Notes: generated by a model not told the origin, from the letters alone. A stretch of DNA of 64,000 nucleotides from UBA10649 sp963793105 (GCA_963793105.1 CAWBZB010000004.1:868001-932000), one strand, 5' to 3'; counted from the first letter of the stretch, positions 45,166 through 54,770 are shown. Translations and numbers: made by a program.

Positions 45166-46722
45166 TCAGCGCGCCCGCGACCACCTGTCGCGCAACTCGC
45201 TCTTGCGGATCTTCCCCGTGGCGGTCTTCGGAAGGTCCCCGACGATCACCTCTCGGGGCGTCTTGAAGTGGGCCAGTCGGCCACGGACGTGCTCCTGAAG
45301 GTCCGCGGGCGTGACCGGCGATCCGGGCAGCAGCGTGACGAACGCGACCGGGACCTCACCCCAGCGATCGTCGGGAGCCGCCACCACGGCGGCCTCGACC
45401 ACCGCCGGATGCTCGGCGAGCACATGCTCCACCTCCACCGAGGAGATGTTCTCGCCGCCGCTGATGATGATGTCCTTGGCCCGGTCCTTGATCTCGACGT
45501 AGCCATCGGCATGCATGACGGCGAGGTCGCCGGTATGCAGCCCCTCGGGCTTCAGCACGGCGTCGGTGGCGTCCGGATCGTCCAGATAGCCGGCCATCAC
45601 GGTGGACGACCGGACCACGATCTCGCCCATCGTGCGCGCATCTCGCGGCACGTCGACACCATGGACGTCGAGGACTCGGACCTCGTCCACGACGCTCGTG
45701 GGCACCCCCTGGCGTGACATCAGCCTGGCGCGCTCCTCGAACGGCAGCCGCGCCCATTCCGGCTTCGGGGTGCACACGAGCGACGGGCCGTACGTCTCGG
45801 TCATTCCGTACAGGTGGACGATCGACATCCCGGTCCGTTCGGCGCGCACGATGCTCGTCGGTGACGGCGGGGCCCCTCCCACCGCGACACTGACCGCAGG
45901 ATCGAACCGAGCCGACACTCGCTCGGCCTCCGCGATGAGCGATGTCAGGACCACGGGAGCGGCGCACAGGTGGGTCACCCCCTCCTCGAAGATGAGGCCG
46001 ATCGCGCGTTCGGGATCCGGCCGCGGAAGGCACACGTGGGTGCCTCCCGCCGCGGTCACTCCCCAGGTCAGGCACCATCCGTTGCAGTGGAACATCGGCA
46101 GTGTCCACAAGTAGACCGAGTCCGGTCGCACGGCGAACGCATCCACGGTGCCGACGGCGTTGAGAAAGGCTCCGCGATGGGTGTAGACGACACCCTTGGG
46201 ACGCCCCGTCGTTCCGCTCGTGTAGTTGACCGAGATGGGTTGCGACTCGTCGATCGGGTCCCGCATCCCGCCGCCGGGAGGGGCGTCGGAGAGCCAGTCC
46301 TCGTATTCGTCTCCGAGCGTGATCACTCGTTCGACACGGGAGGACGAGCCGAGGCTTCCCGCCACCCTGGGCAGCAGGGTGGGATCCACGATCAGGACCC
46401 GCGCCTGCGAGTGGGCCAGGATGAAGTCGTACTCATCAGACCCGAGCCGCGTGTTCAGGGCCACGAGTGCGGCGCCACTGCCCGGCACGCCGAAGTGCGC
46501 CTCGAGCATGGGCCGGCCGTTGGGGGCGAGCACGGCGACCCGGTCGCCGGCCGCCACGCCCAGGAGGCGCAAGGCGTCGGAGAGCGCGTCGCAGCGAGCC
46601 CGGAAGTCCCCGTACGCGACCCGCTCGCCGGCCTCGTCGACCACCGCCGTGGCGTCGGCACGGGTCGCCGCCGCCCGGCGCAGGAAGGACAGCGGCGTCA
46701 GGGGTGCTGCGGGGGACGCCAT
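45166..46722 (-). CDS. AMP-dependent acyl-CoA synthetase
   Basis: Activates a carboxylic acid to its CoA thioester via an acyl-adenylate. 518 residues. The P-loop YTSGTTGRPKG is at 167-177, HLYGMTETYGPS and GYLDDPDATDAV mark the adenylate site, and the C-terminal GKIRKSELRDRW holds the catalytic Lys. It belongs to the medium-chain/AlkK-like group of fatty-acid or aromatic acid ligases; substrate unknown. It is first of the next block only by position; its gene follows the alpha/beta hydrolase after four bases. Confidence 0.9.
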   Translation of the reverse strand: MASPAAPLTPLSFLRRAAATRADATAVVDEAGERVAYGDFRARCDALSDALRLLGVAAGDRVAVLAPNGRPMLEAHFGVPGSGAALVALNTRLGSDEYDFILAHSQARVLIVDPTLLPRVAGSLGSSSRVERVITLGDEYEDWLSDAPPGGGMRDPIDESQPISVNYTSGTTGRPKGVVYTHRGAFLNAVGTVDAFAVRPDSVYLWTLPMFHCNGWCLTWGVTAAGGTHVCLPRPDPERAIGLIFEEGVTHLCAAPVVLTSLIAEAERVSARFDPAVSVAVGGAPPSPTSIVRAERTGMSIVHLYGMTETYGPSLVCTPKPEWARLPFEERARLMSRQGVPTSVVDEVRVLDVHGVDVPRDARTMGEIVVRSSTVMAGYLDDPDATDAVLKPEGLHTGDLAVMHADGYVEIKDRAKDIIISGGENISSVEVEHVLAEHPAVVEAAVVAAPDDRWGEVPVAFVTLLPGSPVTPADLQEHVRGRLAHFKTPREVIVGDLPKTATGKIRKSELRDRWSRAR

Positions 46723-46726
46723 CGGG

Positions 46727-47641
46727 CTAGGGAAGCAGGTGGTCTGCGAACCACGACGTGGCCTGGCGCGCGGCGACCTGCAGCTTGGCCTGGTCGCTGT
46801 AGAGCGTCATGTGGGTGGTGTGCGGCAGCACGTGCAGGCGCTTCCTGGCCGTGGGGAGGGCGTTGAACGCCCCGATCTCCAGGTCCCACAGGGTGAGGTC
46901 ATCGCCCTCGGCGACGATCATCAGCGTGGGAGTGTCATACACCCGACGGGCGAACGGGATGATGTCGTAGTTGAGCAGCAGGTCCACGGACTCGACCGTG
47001 CTGCGGTTCTCGTACAGCGGCGCCTCCGAGTCCTTGAGCGCCGCGAAGGTGTGGAACGTCTCCGGGAACGGCCAGGTGGAGAGGTCCCGCTCCGGTTCGG
47101 CCGTGGCATGCGGGATGTGCAGCCGCCGGTCCGGATCCGCGTACCTGACGTCACGATCCTCCAGGATCGTCGCCCACAGGCGGCGGTACCCCATCGTCCC
47201 GTGCACCCGCCGCATGTTCTCGTATCCGTCGACGACCGGGATCTGGCTCACGATCACCTTCACCCGCGGGTCGATCGCCGCCAGCACCACAACGTGGCCG
47301 CCCGAGTATGAGATCCCCCAGGCCCCGATGCGATCGGCGTCGACGTCCTCGACCGTCGTCAGGAAGCTGACGGCATTCTGGTAGTCCCGGATCTGCATCC
47401 ACGGATCCAGGTGCTGGCGAGGCTCGCCGTCGGAGACTCCCAGGTTGCGGTAGTCGAAGACCAGGGCGGCGATCCCGCGGTCTGCGAAGGCCTGGGCGTA
47501 GTAGGGCATGACCAGTTCGCGCACGTAGCACCAGCCGCCGGCCAGCACCACCGCAGGATGCGGACCCTCGCCCTCGGGCGTGTACAGCCAACCTCGGACG
47601 GCCGTGCCCTCACTGGTGAACTCGACATCACGTCTGGGCAT
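46727..47641 (-). CDS. Alpha/beta hydrolase
   Basis: 304-residue alpha/beta-hydrolase. The nucleophile elbow is GISYSGG (about 109-115); the oxyanion side is AGGWCYVRELVMPYYAQAFADRG. An acid residue is likely in VAEGDDLTLWD, and the catalytic His is in PHTTHMTLYSD. Closest by pattern to acetyl-xylan-esterase or polyketide-hydrolase-like proteins that lack a lid. Within the catabolic operon it may cleave an ester, lactone or beta-diketone before CoA activation by the downstream ligase (inference). Confidence 0.83.
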   Translation of the reverse strand: MPRRDVEFTSEGTAVRGWLYTPEGEGPHPAVVLAGGWCYVRELVMPYYAQAFADRGIAALVFDYRNLGVSDGEPRQHLDPWMQIRDYQNAVSFLTTVEDVDADRIGAWGISYSGGHVVVLAAIDPRVKVIVSQIPVVDGYENMRRVHGTMGYRRLWATILEDRDVRYADPDRRLHIPHATAEPERDLSTWPFPETFHTFAALKDSEAPLYENRSTVESVDLLLNYDIIPFARRVYDTPTLMIVAEGDDLTLWDLEIGAFNALPTARKRLHVLPHTTHMTLYSDQAKLQVAARQATSWFADHLLP

Positions 47642-47673
47642 CGATCCCGACTCCTCCCACTGAGTTTCCCGAG

Positions 47674-48547
47674 TTAGTCCGCCACTGAGTACAGGTACCT
47701 GGCGAGGGCCGCCATGTCCTCCTCGCCCAGGCCCGCGTCGACGGCACGCGCCACCTCATCGCGCACGGCATCGGCGACGGCCGCGGGAACCCCCTGCTGC
47801 GCCGCAAACGACGTGATGAGGGCGAGGTCCTTGGCCGTGAGGTCCAGGCTCATGGCCACGGGCGTGTCAGGGTCGAGGAACGCGGGCCGCTTGTAGTCCA
47901 CGAACGGCGCAGCGACCACGCTGTCCTGGAAGATGTCGTAGGCGACCTCCGGCGGCAACGCCGGCGCTCCGGGCCAGGGCCAGGGCTTCGCTGATCGCGG
48001 CGTTGAGGGTGTGAACCGCGAGGTTCACCGCCAGCTTCATCGCCTGCCCCGCCCCGGCATCGCCCACGTAGACCACCCGCTTCGCGAAGGCGGCCAGGAC
48101 CGGCTCGGCGCGATGCACGCCCTCCCGGCTTCCGCTCGCCATGACCAACAGCTGCCCCGCGATGACCGTCGGCACACTGCCCGACACGGGCGCGTCGACG
48201 AACAGCACCCCGGCCGGGGTCAGCACGCCGTCGAGGGCCTTGGCTGCTTCGACGCCGCTGGTCGACATGTCGCACACCGACGTGCCGGGGCGCAGGGCCG
48301 ACAGGACAGCCTCGTCGAGGAGGACGGAGGTCGTCACCTCGCCGGATGCCAGCATCGCGATCACGACGTCCGCCCCGGCGACCGCGTGCGCCGCGGTGGG
48401 AGCGACGTCCGCACCCGAGTCCGCTGCCACCGCCTCCGCTGCCGAGGGGGTGCGGTTCCACAGCGTCACCGAATGCCCGGACTCGGCCAGCTTGCGCGCC
48501 ATCGCGGCGCCCATCCGGCCGGTGCCGAGGATCGCGACGTCAGCCAC
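47674..48547 (-). CDS. 3-hydroxyisobutyrate dehydrogenase family protein (single-base frameshift)
   Basis: Beta-hydroxyacid dehydrogenase, 290 residues after correction. The NAD(P) motif GTGRMG is at 8-13, substrate motif DAPVSGSVPTVIAGQLLVMASG is near 118-139, and catalytic Lys171 is in GAGQAMKLAVN. The C-terminal helical part (PPEVAYDIFQDSVVAAPFVDYKRP ... YLYSVAD) is in the next frame. Deleting one T at 47957-47958 (GGCGTTGCCG to GGCGTGCCG) joins SAGV to PPEVAYD. Start GTG 48547 overlaps the preceding dehydrogenase by eight bases. Substrate unknown (3-hydroxyisobutyrate, tartronate semialdehyde or similar). Confidence 0.87.
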
Positions 48548-49592
48548 GACGCGGATCCACGAGGATCTTGCCGTGCGCCGAGCCCGAGACCAGTGGCTCG
48601 AAGCCGGCCGCCACCACGTCGTCGAGTGCGATGGTGTGCGCGGGCAGGATCCCGGACAGCGGCATGCGGTCGAGCAGGGCCAGCGCGGCGGGCAGGTCCG
48701 TCCCGCAGACGTGCGCCACCGTGGTCTGGGCATTGACCTCGCGCAGGACGATGTCGGCGAGGTTCAGTGGCTGCGGGGTCTTGTTCAGTCCCACCAGCAC
48801 CACGTCGCCGCCGGAGGCCACCAGGCTGAACGCACGCTCCGCTGAGCCCATGACCCCTGATGTCTCGAACACCACCTGCGGCTCCGCCCCGAGAAGGTCG
48901 CGGAGATCGGACGCGGACGCGTCGCGCGCGATCAGGTGGGTTCCGGTGGCGCCCAGCTTGCGCGCCACCGCAAGCCGCTCCTCGTCGATGTCCAACGCGA
49001 CGACGGGGCCGTCGTGATCACTCAGCGCGGAGCAGATGAAGGAGCCGATGGCGCCGACGCCCAGCAGCACGACCGTCGCCCCAGGGGTCAGATGCGCCCG
49101 GCTCACGCTGTGGATGCCGACCGCCAGAGGCTGGGCGAGGGCAGCGTCCACGTCCGCGCAGGAGTCGGGAATCGGCACGCAGATCGAGGACGGAGCGGCG
49201 GCGTACTCCGCGAGGCCCCCGTGCGTGCTCAGGCCCAGCGTGTAGTACGACGCGCACAGGTTCGTTCGTCCCGCCCGGCACCAGGCGCACTCGCCGCAGG
49301 AGACACCTGCGCCGCACGCGACGCGCTCTCCGACCCGGTGGCGGACATTGGCCCCCGCGTCCACGACGGTGCCGATGAACTCATGACCGAGGATGGTGGG
49401 GCCGACGTGACCGCTGCCGGGGTGCGGCGCGTTCAGCGGGACCATCATCGGGCCCTTGCTGTACTCGGTCGCATCCGTCCCGCAGAGCCCGTTGTACGTC
49501 ACCCGGACCACGACGTCGTCCGGACCGAACGACGGGTCGGGCCGGTCTTCGACGCGCAGATCATGCGGTGCGTGGAGCACTCCCGCCTTCAT
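48540..49592 (-). CDS. Zinc-dependent alcohol dehydrogenase (sorbitol/threonine dehydrogenase-like)
   Basis: 350-residue MDR enzyme. Catalytic zinc ligands are in YNGLCGTDATEYSKG and LGHEF; the structural zinc loop CGECAWCRAGRTNLC is complete; the dinucleotide motif is GVGAIG. The phrase GPMMVPLNAPHPGSGHVGPTILGHE resembles the butanediol-dehydrogenase subgroup seen at 39 kb, so the window has two related polyol-type dehydrogenases. Overlaps the downstream dehydrogenase gene by eight bases. Confidence 0.87.
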   Translation of the reverse strand: MKAGVLHAPHDLRVEDRPDPSFGPDDVVVRVTYNGLCGTDATEYSKGPMMVPLNAPHPGSGHVGPTILGHEFIGTVVDAGANVRHRVGERVACGAGVSCGECAWCRAGRTNLCASYYTLGLSTHGGLAEYAAAPSSICVPIPDSCADVDAALAQPLAVGIHSVSRAHLTPGATVVLLGVGAIGSFICSALSDHDGPVVALDIDEERLAVARKLGATGTHLIARDASASDLRDLLGAEPQVVFETSGVMGSAERAFSLVASGGDVVLVGLNKTPQPLNLADIVLREVNAQTTVAHVCGTDLPAALALLDRMPLSGILPAHTIALDDVVAAGFEPLVSGSAHGKILVDPRRG

Positions 49593-49604
49593 ACCGCTCG
49601 CCCC

Positions 49605-50582
49605 TCAGCCGGCCGACGACGTGACGTGGACCTTGACCTGGCTCGGGTCCTCCAGGACGGTCGCGATCGCCCGGTCGGCTTCGGCCAGCGGGAAGGTGCT
49701 CGTCACGAGCGGGGACAGGTCGATGCCTGTCCGGGCGAGGAAGGCGATGGTCTGCGGCCACACTCCTGGCGATCCGATGATCCCTCGGGCCTGCAGCTCC
49801 TTCGACTGGAACAAGCCGAGCTTGGCCGGCGCGCTGCCGCCGACATCGATGCCGATGTAGACGATGCGGGCCCGGAAGGCCGCCACCTCCAGGGCCGATG
49901 CCATCGCCGCCGGCTTGCCGCTGGCCTCGAACACCACGCTGGCACCCGTCCCGCCGGTGAGTTCGCCGACCTGCTCCAGGAAGTCCGGGCTGGTCGGGTC
50001 GACGGCATCCTCCGCGCCCAGTTGCCGCGCAATCTCCACCCTCGCGGCGGACGGCTCCGCGACGATGACGCGCGCGCCCTTCGCCGCGGACGCCGCGACG
50101 ACGCCGAGCCCGATCGGACCAGCGCCAAGCACCACCACGGTGTCGCTGCCGTCGAGGTTGTCGGCCCGCACCGTGGCGTAGTAGCCACAGCTGAACGGCT
50201 CCACCAGTGCACCCTGGGTCCAGCTCACGTTGTCGGGGATCGTGTGCAGCCAGTCGGCCTTGGCGACGAAGAACTCGGCAGCGGCGCCACTGATGCTGAA
50301 GCCGAAGTGCTCCATGCCGATGACGCACTCGCCGACCACGCGGTCGCCGGGCTTCAGCGTCGAGACCTTGGTGCCCACCTCGACCACCTCGGCCGACCAC
50401 TCGTGTCCCGGGATCACCGGGTAGGAGAACGGGATGATGTAGCGACCCTCGAGGAGCTCGATGTCGGAATGGCAGATTCCGACCGCGCGGCTGGCGAGGA
50501 GCACCTCGTCGTCCGCGATCGAGGGGATGTCGAGTTCGTTCACGGCGCACGCGCCGGGCGCGGTGAACTGGAGTGCCTTCAT
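49605..50582 (-). CDS. Zinc-dependent alcohol dehydrogenase (sorbitol dehydrogenase-like)
   Basis: 325 residues from ATG at 50582 (MKALQFTAPG). An in-frame ATG at 50627 would add 15 residues but overlaps a palindrome and is less likely. The catalytic zinc site is in AVGICHSDIELLEG and IPGHEW; GAGPIG is the cofactor motif. The structural zinc loop is replaced by a short Cys-poor segment (VGECVIGMEHFGFSISG), so the lobe zinc is probably absent. It lies 12 bases before the next dehydrogenase. Confidence 0.85.
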   Translation of the reverse strand: MKALQFTAPGACAVNELDIPSIADDEVLLASRAVGICHSDIELLEGRYIIPFSYPVIPGHEWSAEVVEVGTKVSTLKPGDRVVGECVIGMEHFGFSISGAAAEFFVAKADWLHTIPDNVSWTQGALVEPFSCGYYATVRADNLDGSDTVVVLGAGPIGLGVVAASAAKGARVIVAEPSAARVEIARQLGAEDAVDPTSPDFLEQVGELTGGTGASVVFEASGKPAAMASALEVAAFRARIVYIGIDVGGSAPAKLGLFQSKELQARGIIGSPGVWPQTIAFLARTGIDLSPLVTSTFPLAEADRAIATVLEDPSQVKVHVTSSAG

Positions 50583-50605
50583 GTGAGCCCCATTCTGAGC
50601 AGGTG

Positions 50606-50621
50606 AGTGTTCAGCAACACT
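50606..50621. promoter_or_regulatory. Palindromic operator candidate A
   Basis: AGTGTTCAGCAACACT: perfect AGTGTT-N4-AACACT inverted repeat 24-39 bases upstream of the alcohol dehydrogenase start, in the gap after the XRE-cupin gene. A related site, GGTGT-N6-ACACT, lies at 56479-56494 and a weaker one at 53869-53882. The adjacent regulator is the obvious candidate to bind it. Confidence 0.55.
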
Positions 50622-50680
50622 TGCCATACTCTAGGAACGACGGGGCTCTCTGTCCATCAATACTGAACAAATTGCCGAGG

Positions 50681-51398
50681 CTAGCCCTCGGGAGTGTCGC
50701 CAGGGCTCGGCATGCAGTGGTGCACCACCCAGATCCCCCGTGCCGGCACCGTCCCGGGATTGGTGAGCAGATGAGGGACCGCGGGATCCAGTGACATCGA
50801 CTCGCCCGGGTTGAGCGTGTAGGTGTCGAACCCGAACGTGATCTCCAGGGTGCCACTCAGGAGGTACCCGTACTCGCGACCCTGATGGCGCAGCATGCGA
50901 CCGTCGTTCGTCGAGCTGCTCCCGGGCGGGTAGACGATCTCCATGAAGTCCAGGTTGCGATCACTGTTCGACGCGAGCTGCTCCCAGATGACGCCCGAGT
51001 CCATGACCAGTCGCGGTCGGTCCTCGGGGCCGATCACGGCAGATGCGGGCATCCGAGAAATCGATCGGCCAGGCATCCGCGGGCGAGGTGAAGTCCGATC
51101 GGCTGACGCCCCCGTCGATGGGAACCCGCACCGCCGCCAGCGGCTGCGCTCTCGGCTCCTGGGCGAAGAGCTCGTCGATCGACACATCGAGCAGCTGGGC
51201 CATGGAGTACAGCGTGGCGACCGAGGGCTGAGACTTGCCGTTCTCCATCTGGGAGATGAAGGAGGGCGAGACGCTGAGCTGGCGGGCGAGTTCGCGCAGC
51301 GACATGCCCGACTTCAGTCGTACGGCCTTCAGACGGCCGCCCAGGTTGACCACCGGATCGCCGGCCGAGTCCTCTGCGTCCACCAGAACGTCGGTCAT
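50681..51398 (-). CDS. XRE family transcriptional regulator with C-terminal cupin (single-base frameshift)
   Basis: About 238 residues after correction. The helix-turn-helix is at about 20-77 (SLRELARQLSVSPSFISQMENGKSQPSVATLYSMAQLLDVS). The C-terminal cupin ligand-binding domain (EYGYLLSGTLEITFGFDTYTLNPGESMSLDPAVPHLLTNPG) is in the next frame. Removing one base at 51053-51054 (TTCTCGGATGCCC to TTCTCGATGCCC) joins PIDFS to MPASAVIGPEDRP. Start ATG 51398 has GGAGG about nine bases upstream. The architecture is that of PuuR/SutR-like repressors responding to small metabolites; it probably controls the neighbouring catabolic genes. Confidence 0.85.
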
Positions 51399-51486
51399 CC
51401 CCGGGTCCTCCCCCTCAGCGTGGAGCCCGAACGGTACCGCTGCGGCGTTTCGCGCAGGTGAACGCGTACTCCCTGATGAGGCGACA

Positions 51487-52260
51487 CTAGACCAGCACCA
51501 TTCCGCCATCGATCATGATGACCTGACCGGTGAGGTAGTCGGAGTCGGCAGACGCGAGGTAGAGGGCAGTGCCGAGGATGTCGTCCGGGGTGGCGGCCTT
51601 GCCGAGCAGGATGCCCGAGGAGAAGTCCTCGATGGCCTGGCCCGGCCTCGCGGTGTCCCCGATCTCCATGAGGTCCTGGTCGAGTTGCTCCCACAGGGGA
51701 GTGACGACGACTCCGGGGGCGAAGGCGTTGCAGGTGATGCCGTGCTCCGCAAGGGCACGTGCCGCCGCCTGCGTGAGCGCGTTGACCGCGAACTTGCTGG
51801 CGCTGTACGGCGCGAAGCTCGGGTACCCCTGACGGCCGGCGATGGACGACGTGTTCACGATCTTCCCCCCGCCGGTGGGGATCATGCGGCGCGCGCCCTC
51901 CTGGATTCCCAGCAGCACTCCGAACGCATTCACGTCCATGACGGAGTGCCAGTTCTCGTCGGTCACGTCGAGCAGGTGCATCGGGACGTTGAAGCCCGCG
52001 TTGTTGAAGAGCACGTCCAGCCGCCCCGTCTGCTCCACGAAGGAGTCAAAGGCGGCCACAACCTGCTCCCGCTTGCTGACATCAGCGGACAGGGCGATGC
52101 CGGGCAGTCCCTCGGCCGAGAGCTCGCCCACGACCGCCTCCGCGGCGTCGAGTCGCAGGTCGAGGACGCCGACCGTGGCCCCCTCGCGCGCCAGTCCGAG
52201 GGCGAAGGTGCGGCCCATCCCACTGCCCGCCCCGGTGATCAGAATCGCTCTTGCCCTCAA
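51487..52260 (-). CDS. SDR family oxidoreductase
   Basis: Classical short-chain dehydrogenase/reductase, 257 residues. TGAGSGMG cofactor motif near 10-17, NNAG near 90, catalytic Ser in NTSSIAG, Tyr and Lys in YSASKFAV, and C-terminal YLTGQVIMIDGGMVLV. The start is TTG at 52260, whose TTGA overlaps the likely cupin stop. Substrate unknown; a hydroxyl or keto group of the pathway compound. Confidence 0.88.
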   Translation of the reverse strand: MRARAILITGAGSGMGRTFALGLAREGATVGVLDLRLDAAEAVVGELSAEGLPGIALSADVSKREQVVAAFDSFVEQTGRLDVLFNNAGFNVPMHLLDVTDENWHSVMDVNAFGVLLGIQEGARRMIPTGGGKIVNTSSIAGRQGYPSFAPYSASKFAVNALTQAAARALAEHGITCNAFAPGVVVTPLWEQLDQDLMEIGDTARPGQAIEDFSSGILLGKAATPDDILGTALYLASADSDYLTGQVIMIDGGMVLV

Positions 52261-52675
52261 CCCGCCCGGTCATGTGTGCATCTACTTCCCAACCCTGGAG
52301 ACTCGCCACCGAATACGACTCCCCCGGCTTCATGAAGCTCACTGCGAAGGCGAAGCACCGCACGCCGTCAGCGCCCGCTCGAAGGGAGTGCGGCTCGTCC
52401 GGAGCGATGTGGACGAGGTCGCCGGGATTCATGAACCGCTCGTCGTCGCCGACGCGCATCGTCCCCCCGCCGCGCAGGACGTAGTAGAACTCGTGGGAGT
52501 TGTGCAGGTGCGGCTCGATCGACACTCCCGGCTCGAGCTGGAACTCGTTCACGAACTCCAGGTAGGAGCCCTCGGTCGCCTCGCGCAGGCTCTCCTTCGG
52601 GTACATGAACCAGCTGGTCACGGTCCCGCCGTGCTCGGAGACGGGATCGATGCCGGCGTTGTGAATGCGGAGCAT
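52257..52675 (-). CDS. Cupin domain protein (3' end probably frameshifted)
   Basis: Small single-domain cupin. Metal-binding motif 1 is PHLHNSHEFYYVLRGGGTMRVG and motif 2 is DLVHIAPDEPHSLRAG, with the His and Glu ligands intact. The domain ends near residue 118 (CFAFAVSFMKPGE). As read, the frame stays open far into the SDR gene (to 52082), which is abnormal. In a neighbouring frame a TGA at 52259-52257 overlaps the SDR start as TTGA, giving about 139 residues, so one missing base around 52300 is suspected. The exact end is therefore uncertain. Confidence 0.7.
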
Positions 52676-52717
52676 GCTCGCTACCTCTCCTCGATCGGTC
52701 GGACGGTCGGACGACGG

Positions 52718-53804
52718 CTAGGACGGAATGACGCGCTCGTCGGCGCAGGCGGTCGAACAGGGCCGCGAAGGAGTCCACCGTGACGCTGGCGTCCATGAAC
52801 CCGTGGCGCCGGCTGTTCGCCATGTCGGTGAAGCACTCGAGCGGTCGGTTCAGGTCAGCGTCCGAGTGCCACCAGGACGCGACCCGGCTGAGCTCCGGCT
52901 CGACCAGCCCCTCCCTGGCCGCGATGTCCGACCACAACCCCTCCATGCCGACCATCTGCTCCTCGAGCGGGCGGGGCCGCTCGAGGTATCCCTCAGGCTC
53001 GACCCCGAGCATCTCGGCGATGCGTGGCCACATCCACTTCCAGCGGAACACGTCGCCGTTGGCCGTGTTGTAGGCCTGGCTGGGCAGACCCTCTGTCTCG
53101 GCCGTCCACACCATCTGGCGCGCGAGCAGGTCGGCATCCGTCATGTCCGTGAGGCCGTTCCACTGGACATCGTTGCCGGGGAATACGAAGGGCACGCCTC
53201 GCTCCTTGCAGAGGGCGGCCTGCACCGAGAGCGTCATGCCCATGTTCATGGCGTTGCCCACGGCGAAGCCGATGACCGTATGCGAGCGGTGCACGCTCCA
53301 GCCGAAGCCGTGCTGCGCAGCCGACGCCCACATCTCGTCCTCCTGGGCGTAGTAGAAGTTGGGCAGCTCGAGCCGCGGCTCGTACTCGTGGAAGGGGGTC
53401 TCGCGACTCTCGCCCTGCGCATACGACTCGAAGGGCCCGAGGTAGTGCTTCAGTCCGGTCATCAAGGAGACGTGCCGGACACTGCCGGACGTGGTGACGG
53501 CGGCGAGGACGTCGCGGACGATTCCGCCGTTCACGCGGATGTTCTCCGCCTCGGTCGACATGCGCATCCACACGCCGAAGAACACGGCAGTCGGGGCAAG
53601 ATTCCCCAGCGCGGCCGTCACAGCCACGGGGTCGGTCACGTCGACGAGGATCGACTCGACCCCGGGGATGTCCACCGCCGACCGCCGGGACACCCCGGTC
53701 ACACGCCATCCGCGGTTCACGAGCTCGTGGCACAGGGCCTGACCAGCAATGCCCGTGGCACCGACCACGAGCGCGTGATCCTGATGTGACGCAGTGGGAG
53801 CCAT
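52718..53804 (-). CDS. PRISE-type SDR: progesterone 5-beta-reductase/iridoid synthase-like (frameshift at 3' end)
   Basis: Extended SDR of about 361 residues. The NADP motif VVGATGIAGQ is at 14-23. The PRISE hallmarks are present: TGLKHYLGPF with the catalytic Lys (about 119) and LPNFYYAQED with the catalytic Tyr (about 152). These enzymes reduce 1,4-enones. The last residues need one base removed at 52742-52743 (CTGCGCCGACGAG to CTGCGCGACGAG), which yields RLRDERVIPS and a stop at 52718. Uncorrected, the frame runs over the next gene. ATG 53804 is the start. Its presence suggests a pathway compound with an alpha,beta-unsaturated carbonyl. Confidence 0.83.
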
Positions 53805-53868
53805 GGCGACTTCAACCTTCCGTTGGTTCAGACTGCACAGAGCGTACGGGCAGAAGGCCACCTCGTAA

Positions 53869-53882
53869 AGTGTTACTACACA
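53869..53882. promoter_or_regulatory. Palindrome-like operator candidate B
   Basis: AGTGTTACTACACA contains GTGT-N4-ACAC and the same AAGTGTTAC word seen, inverted, at 56487-56495. It lies 65-78 bases upstream of the PRISE gene, in the gap after folD. Weaker than sites A and C. Confidence 0.35.
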
Positions 53883-53909
53883 AGTGGCCCGTCGCACGGG
53901 CCGGCGCCC

Positions 53910-54770
53910 TCAGTCGGCGGGTGGCGCCGCCCGCTCGGCTCCTTCGACCACATTCGAGATGAGCATGGCGCGCGTCATGGGGCCGACGCCGCCGGGCATG
54001 GGCGCCACGAAGCCGGCAACATTGCGGACCTCGGGCGCCACATCTCCCACCAGGCCCTCGTCCGTGCGAGTGATCCCGACGTCGAGCACGGCGGCGCCGG
54101 GCTTGACCAGATCCGCGGTCACGAGGCCGGGGACGCCGGCCGCCGCCACCACGATGTCGGCGCGGCGCAGATGATCGCCCAGGTCGCGGGTCCCGGTGTG
54201 GCAGAGGGTGACGGTGGCGTTCTCGGACTTGCGGGTGAGGAGCAGGCCCAGGGGGCGCCCCACCGTGACCCCCCGCCCCACGATCACGACATGGGCCCCG
54301 TTGATCTCGACGCCGTACCGGCGCAGGAGCTCCACGATCCCCCGTGGCGTACAGGGCAGCGGCGCGGGCTCCCCCAGCACGAGCCTGCCCAGGTTGACGG
54401 GGTGCAGGCCGTCGGCGTCCTTGACCGGGTCCATGAGCCCGAGGACCCGGTTGGCGTCGAGGTGTCGCGGCAGCGGCAACTGCACGATGTAGCCGGTGAC
54501 CGCCGGATCGGCATTGAGACGACGGATCTCTGCCTCGAGCGCCTCCTGCGTGGTGTCGGCGGGGAGGTCCAGGCGGATCGACTGGATCCCGACCTCCGCG
54601 CAATCTCGGTGCTTGCCGCTCACATACGAGTGACTGCCGGGATCGTCCCCCACCAGGACCGTGCCCAGGCCCGGAGTGATTCCCCGCTCCGCCAGCCCCG
54701 CCACGCGCCGGGCCAGCTCGGACTTCACGCTGGTCGCCGTCGCCTTGCCGTCCATGATGATCGCGGTCAT
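53910..54770 (-). CDS. folD: Bifunctional methylenetetrahydrofolate dehydrogenase/cyclohydrolase
   Basis: Interconverts 5,10-methylene- and 10-formyl-tetrahydrofolate. 286 residues from ATG at 54770. The conserved Tyr-Lys is in SHSYVSGKHRD, followed by GYIVQLPLPRHLD, DADGLHPVNLGRL, NADP-site VVIVGRGVTVGRPLGLLL and PMPGGVGPMTRAML. It sits inside a run of catabolic genes on the same strand. Either it is the housekeeping copy flanked by acquired genes, or a second copy handling one-carbon units released by the pathway. Confidence 0.95.
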   Translation of the reverse strand: MTAIIMDGKATATSVKSELARRVAGLAERGITPGLGTVLVGDDPGSHSYVSGKHRDCAEVGIQSIRLDLPADTTQEALEAEIRRLNADPAVTGYIVQLPLPRHLDANRVLGLMDPVKDADGLHPVNLGRLVLGEPAPLPCTPRGIVELLRRYGVEINGAHVVIVGRGVTVGRPLGLLLTRKSENATVTLCHTGTRDLGDHLRRADIVVAAAGVPGLVTADLVKPGAAVLDVGITRTDEGLVGDVAPEVRNVAGFVAPMPGGVGPMTRAMLISNVVEGAERAAPPAD

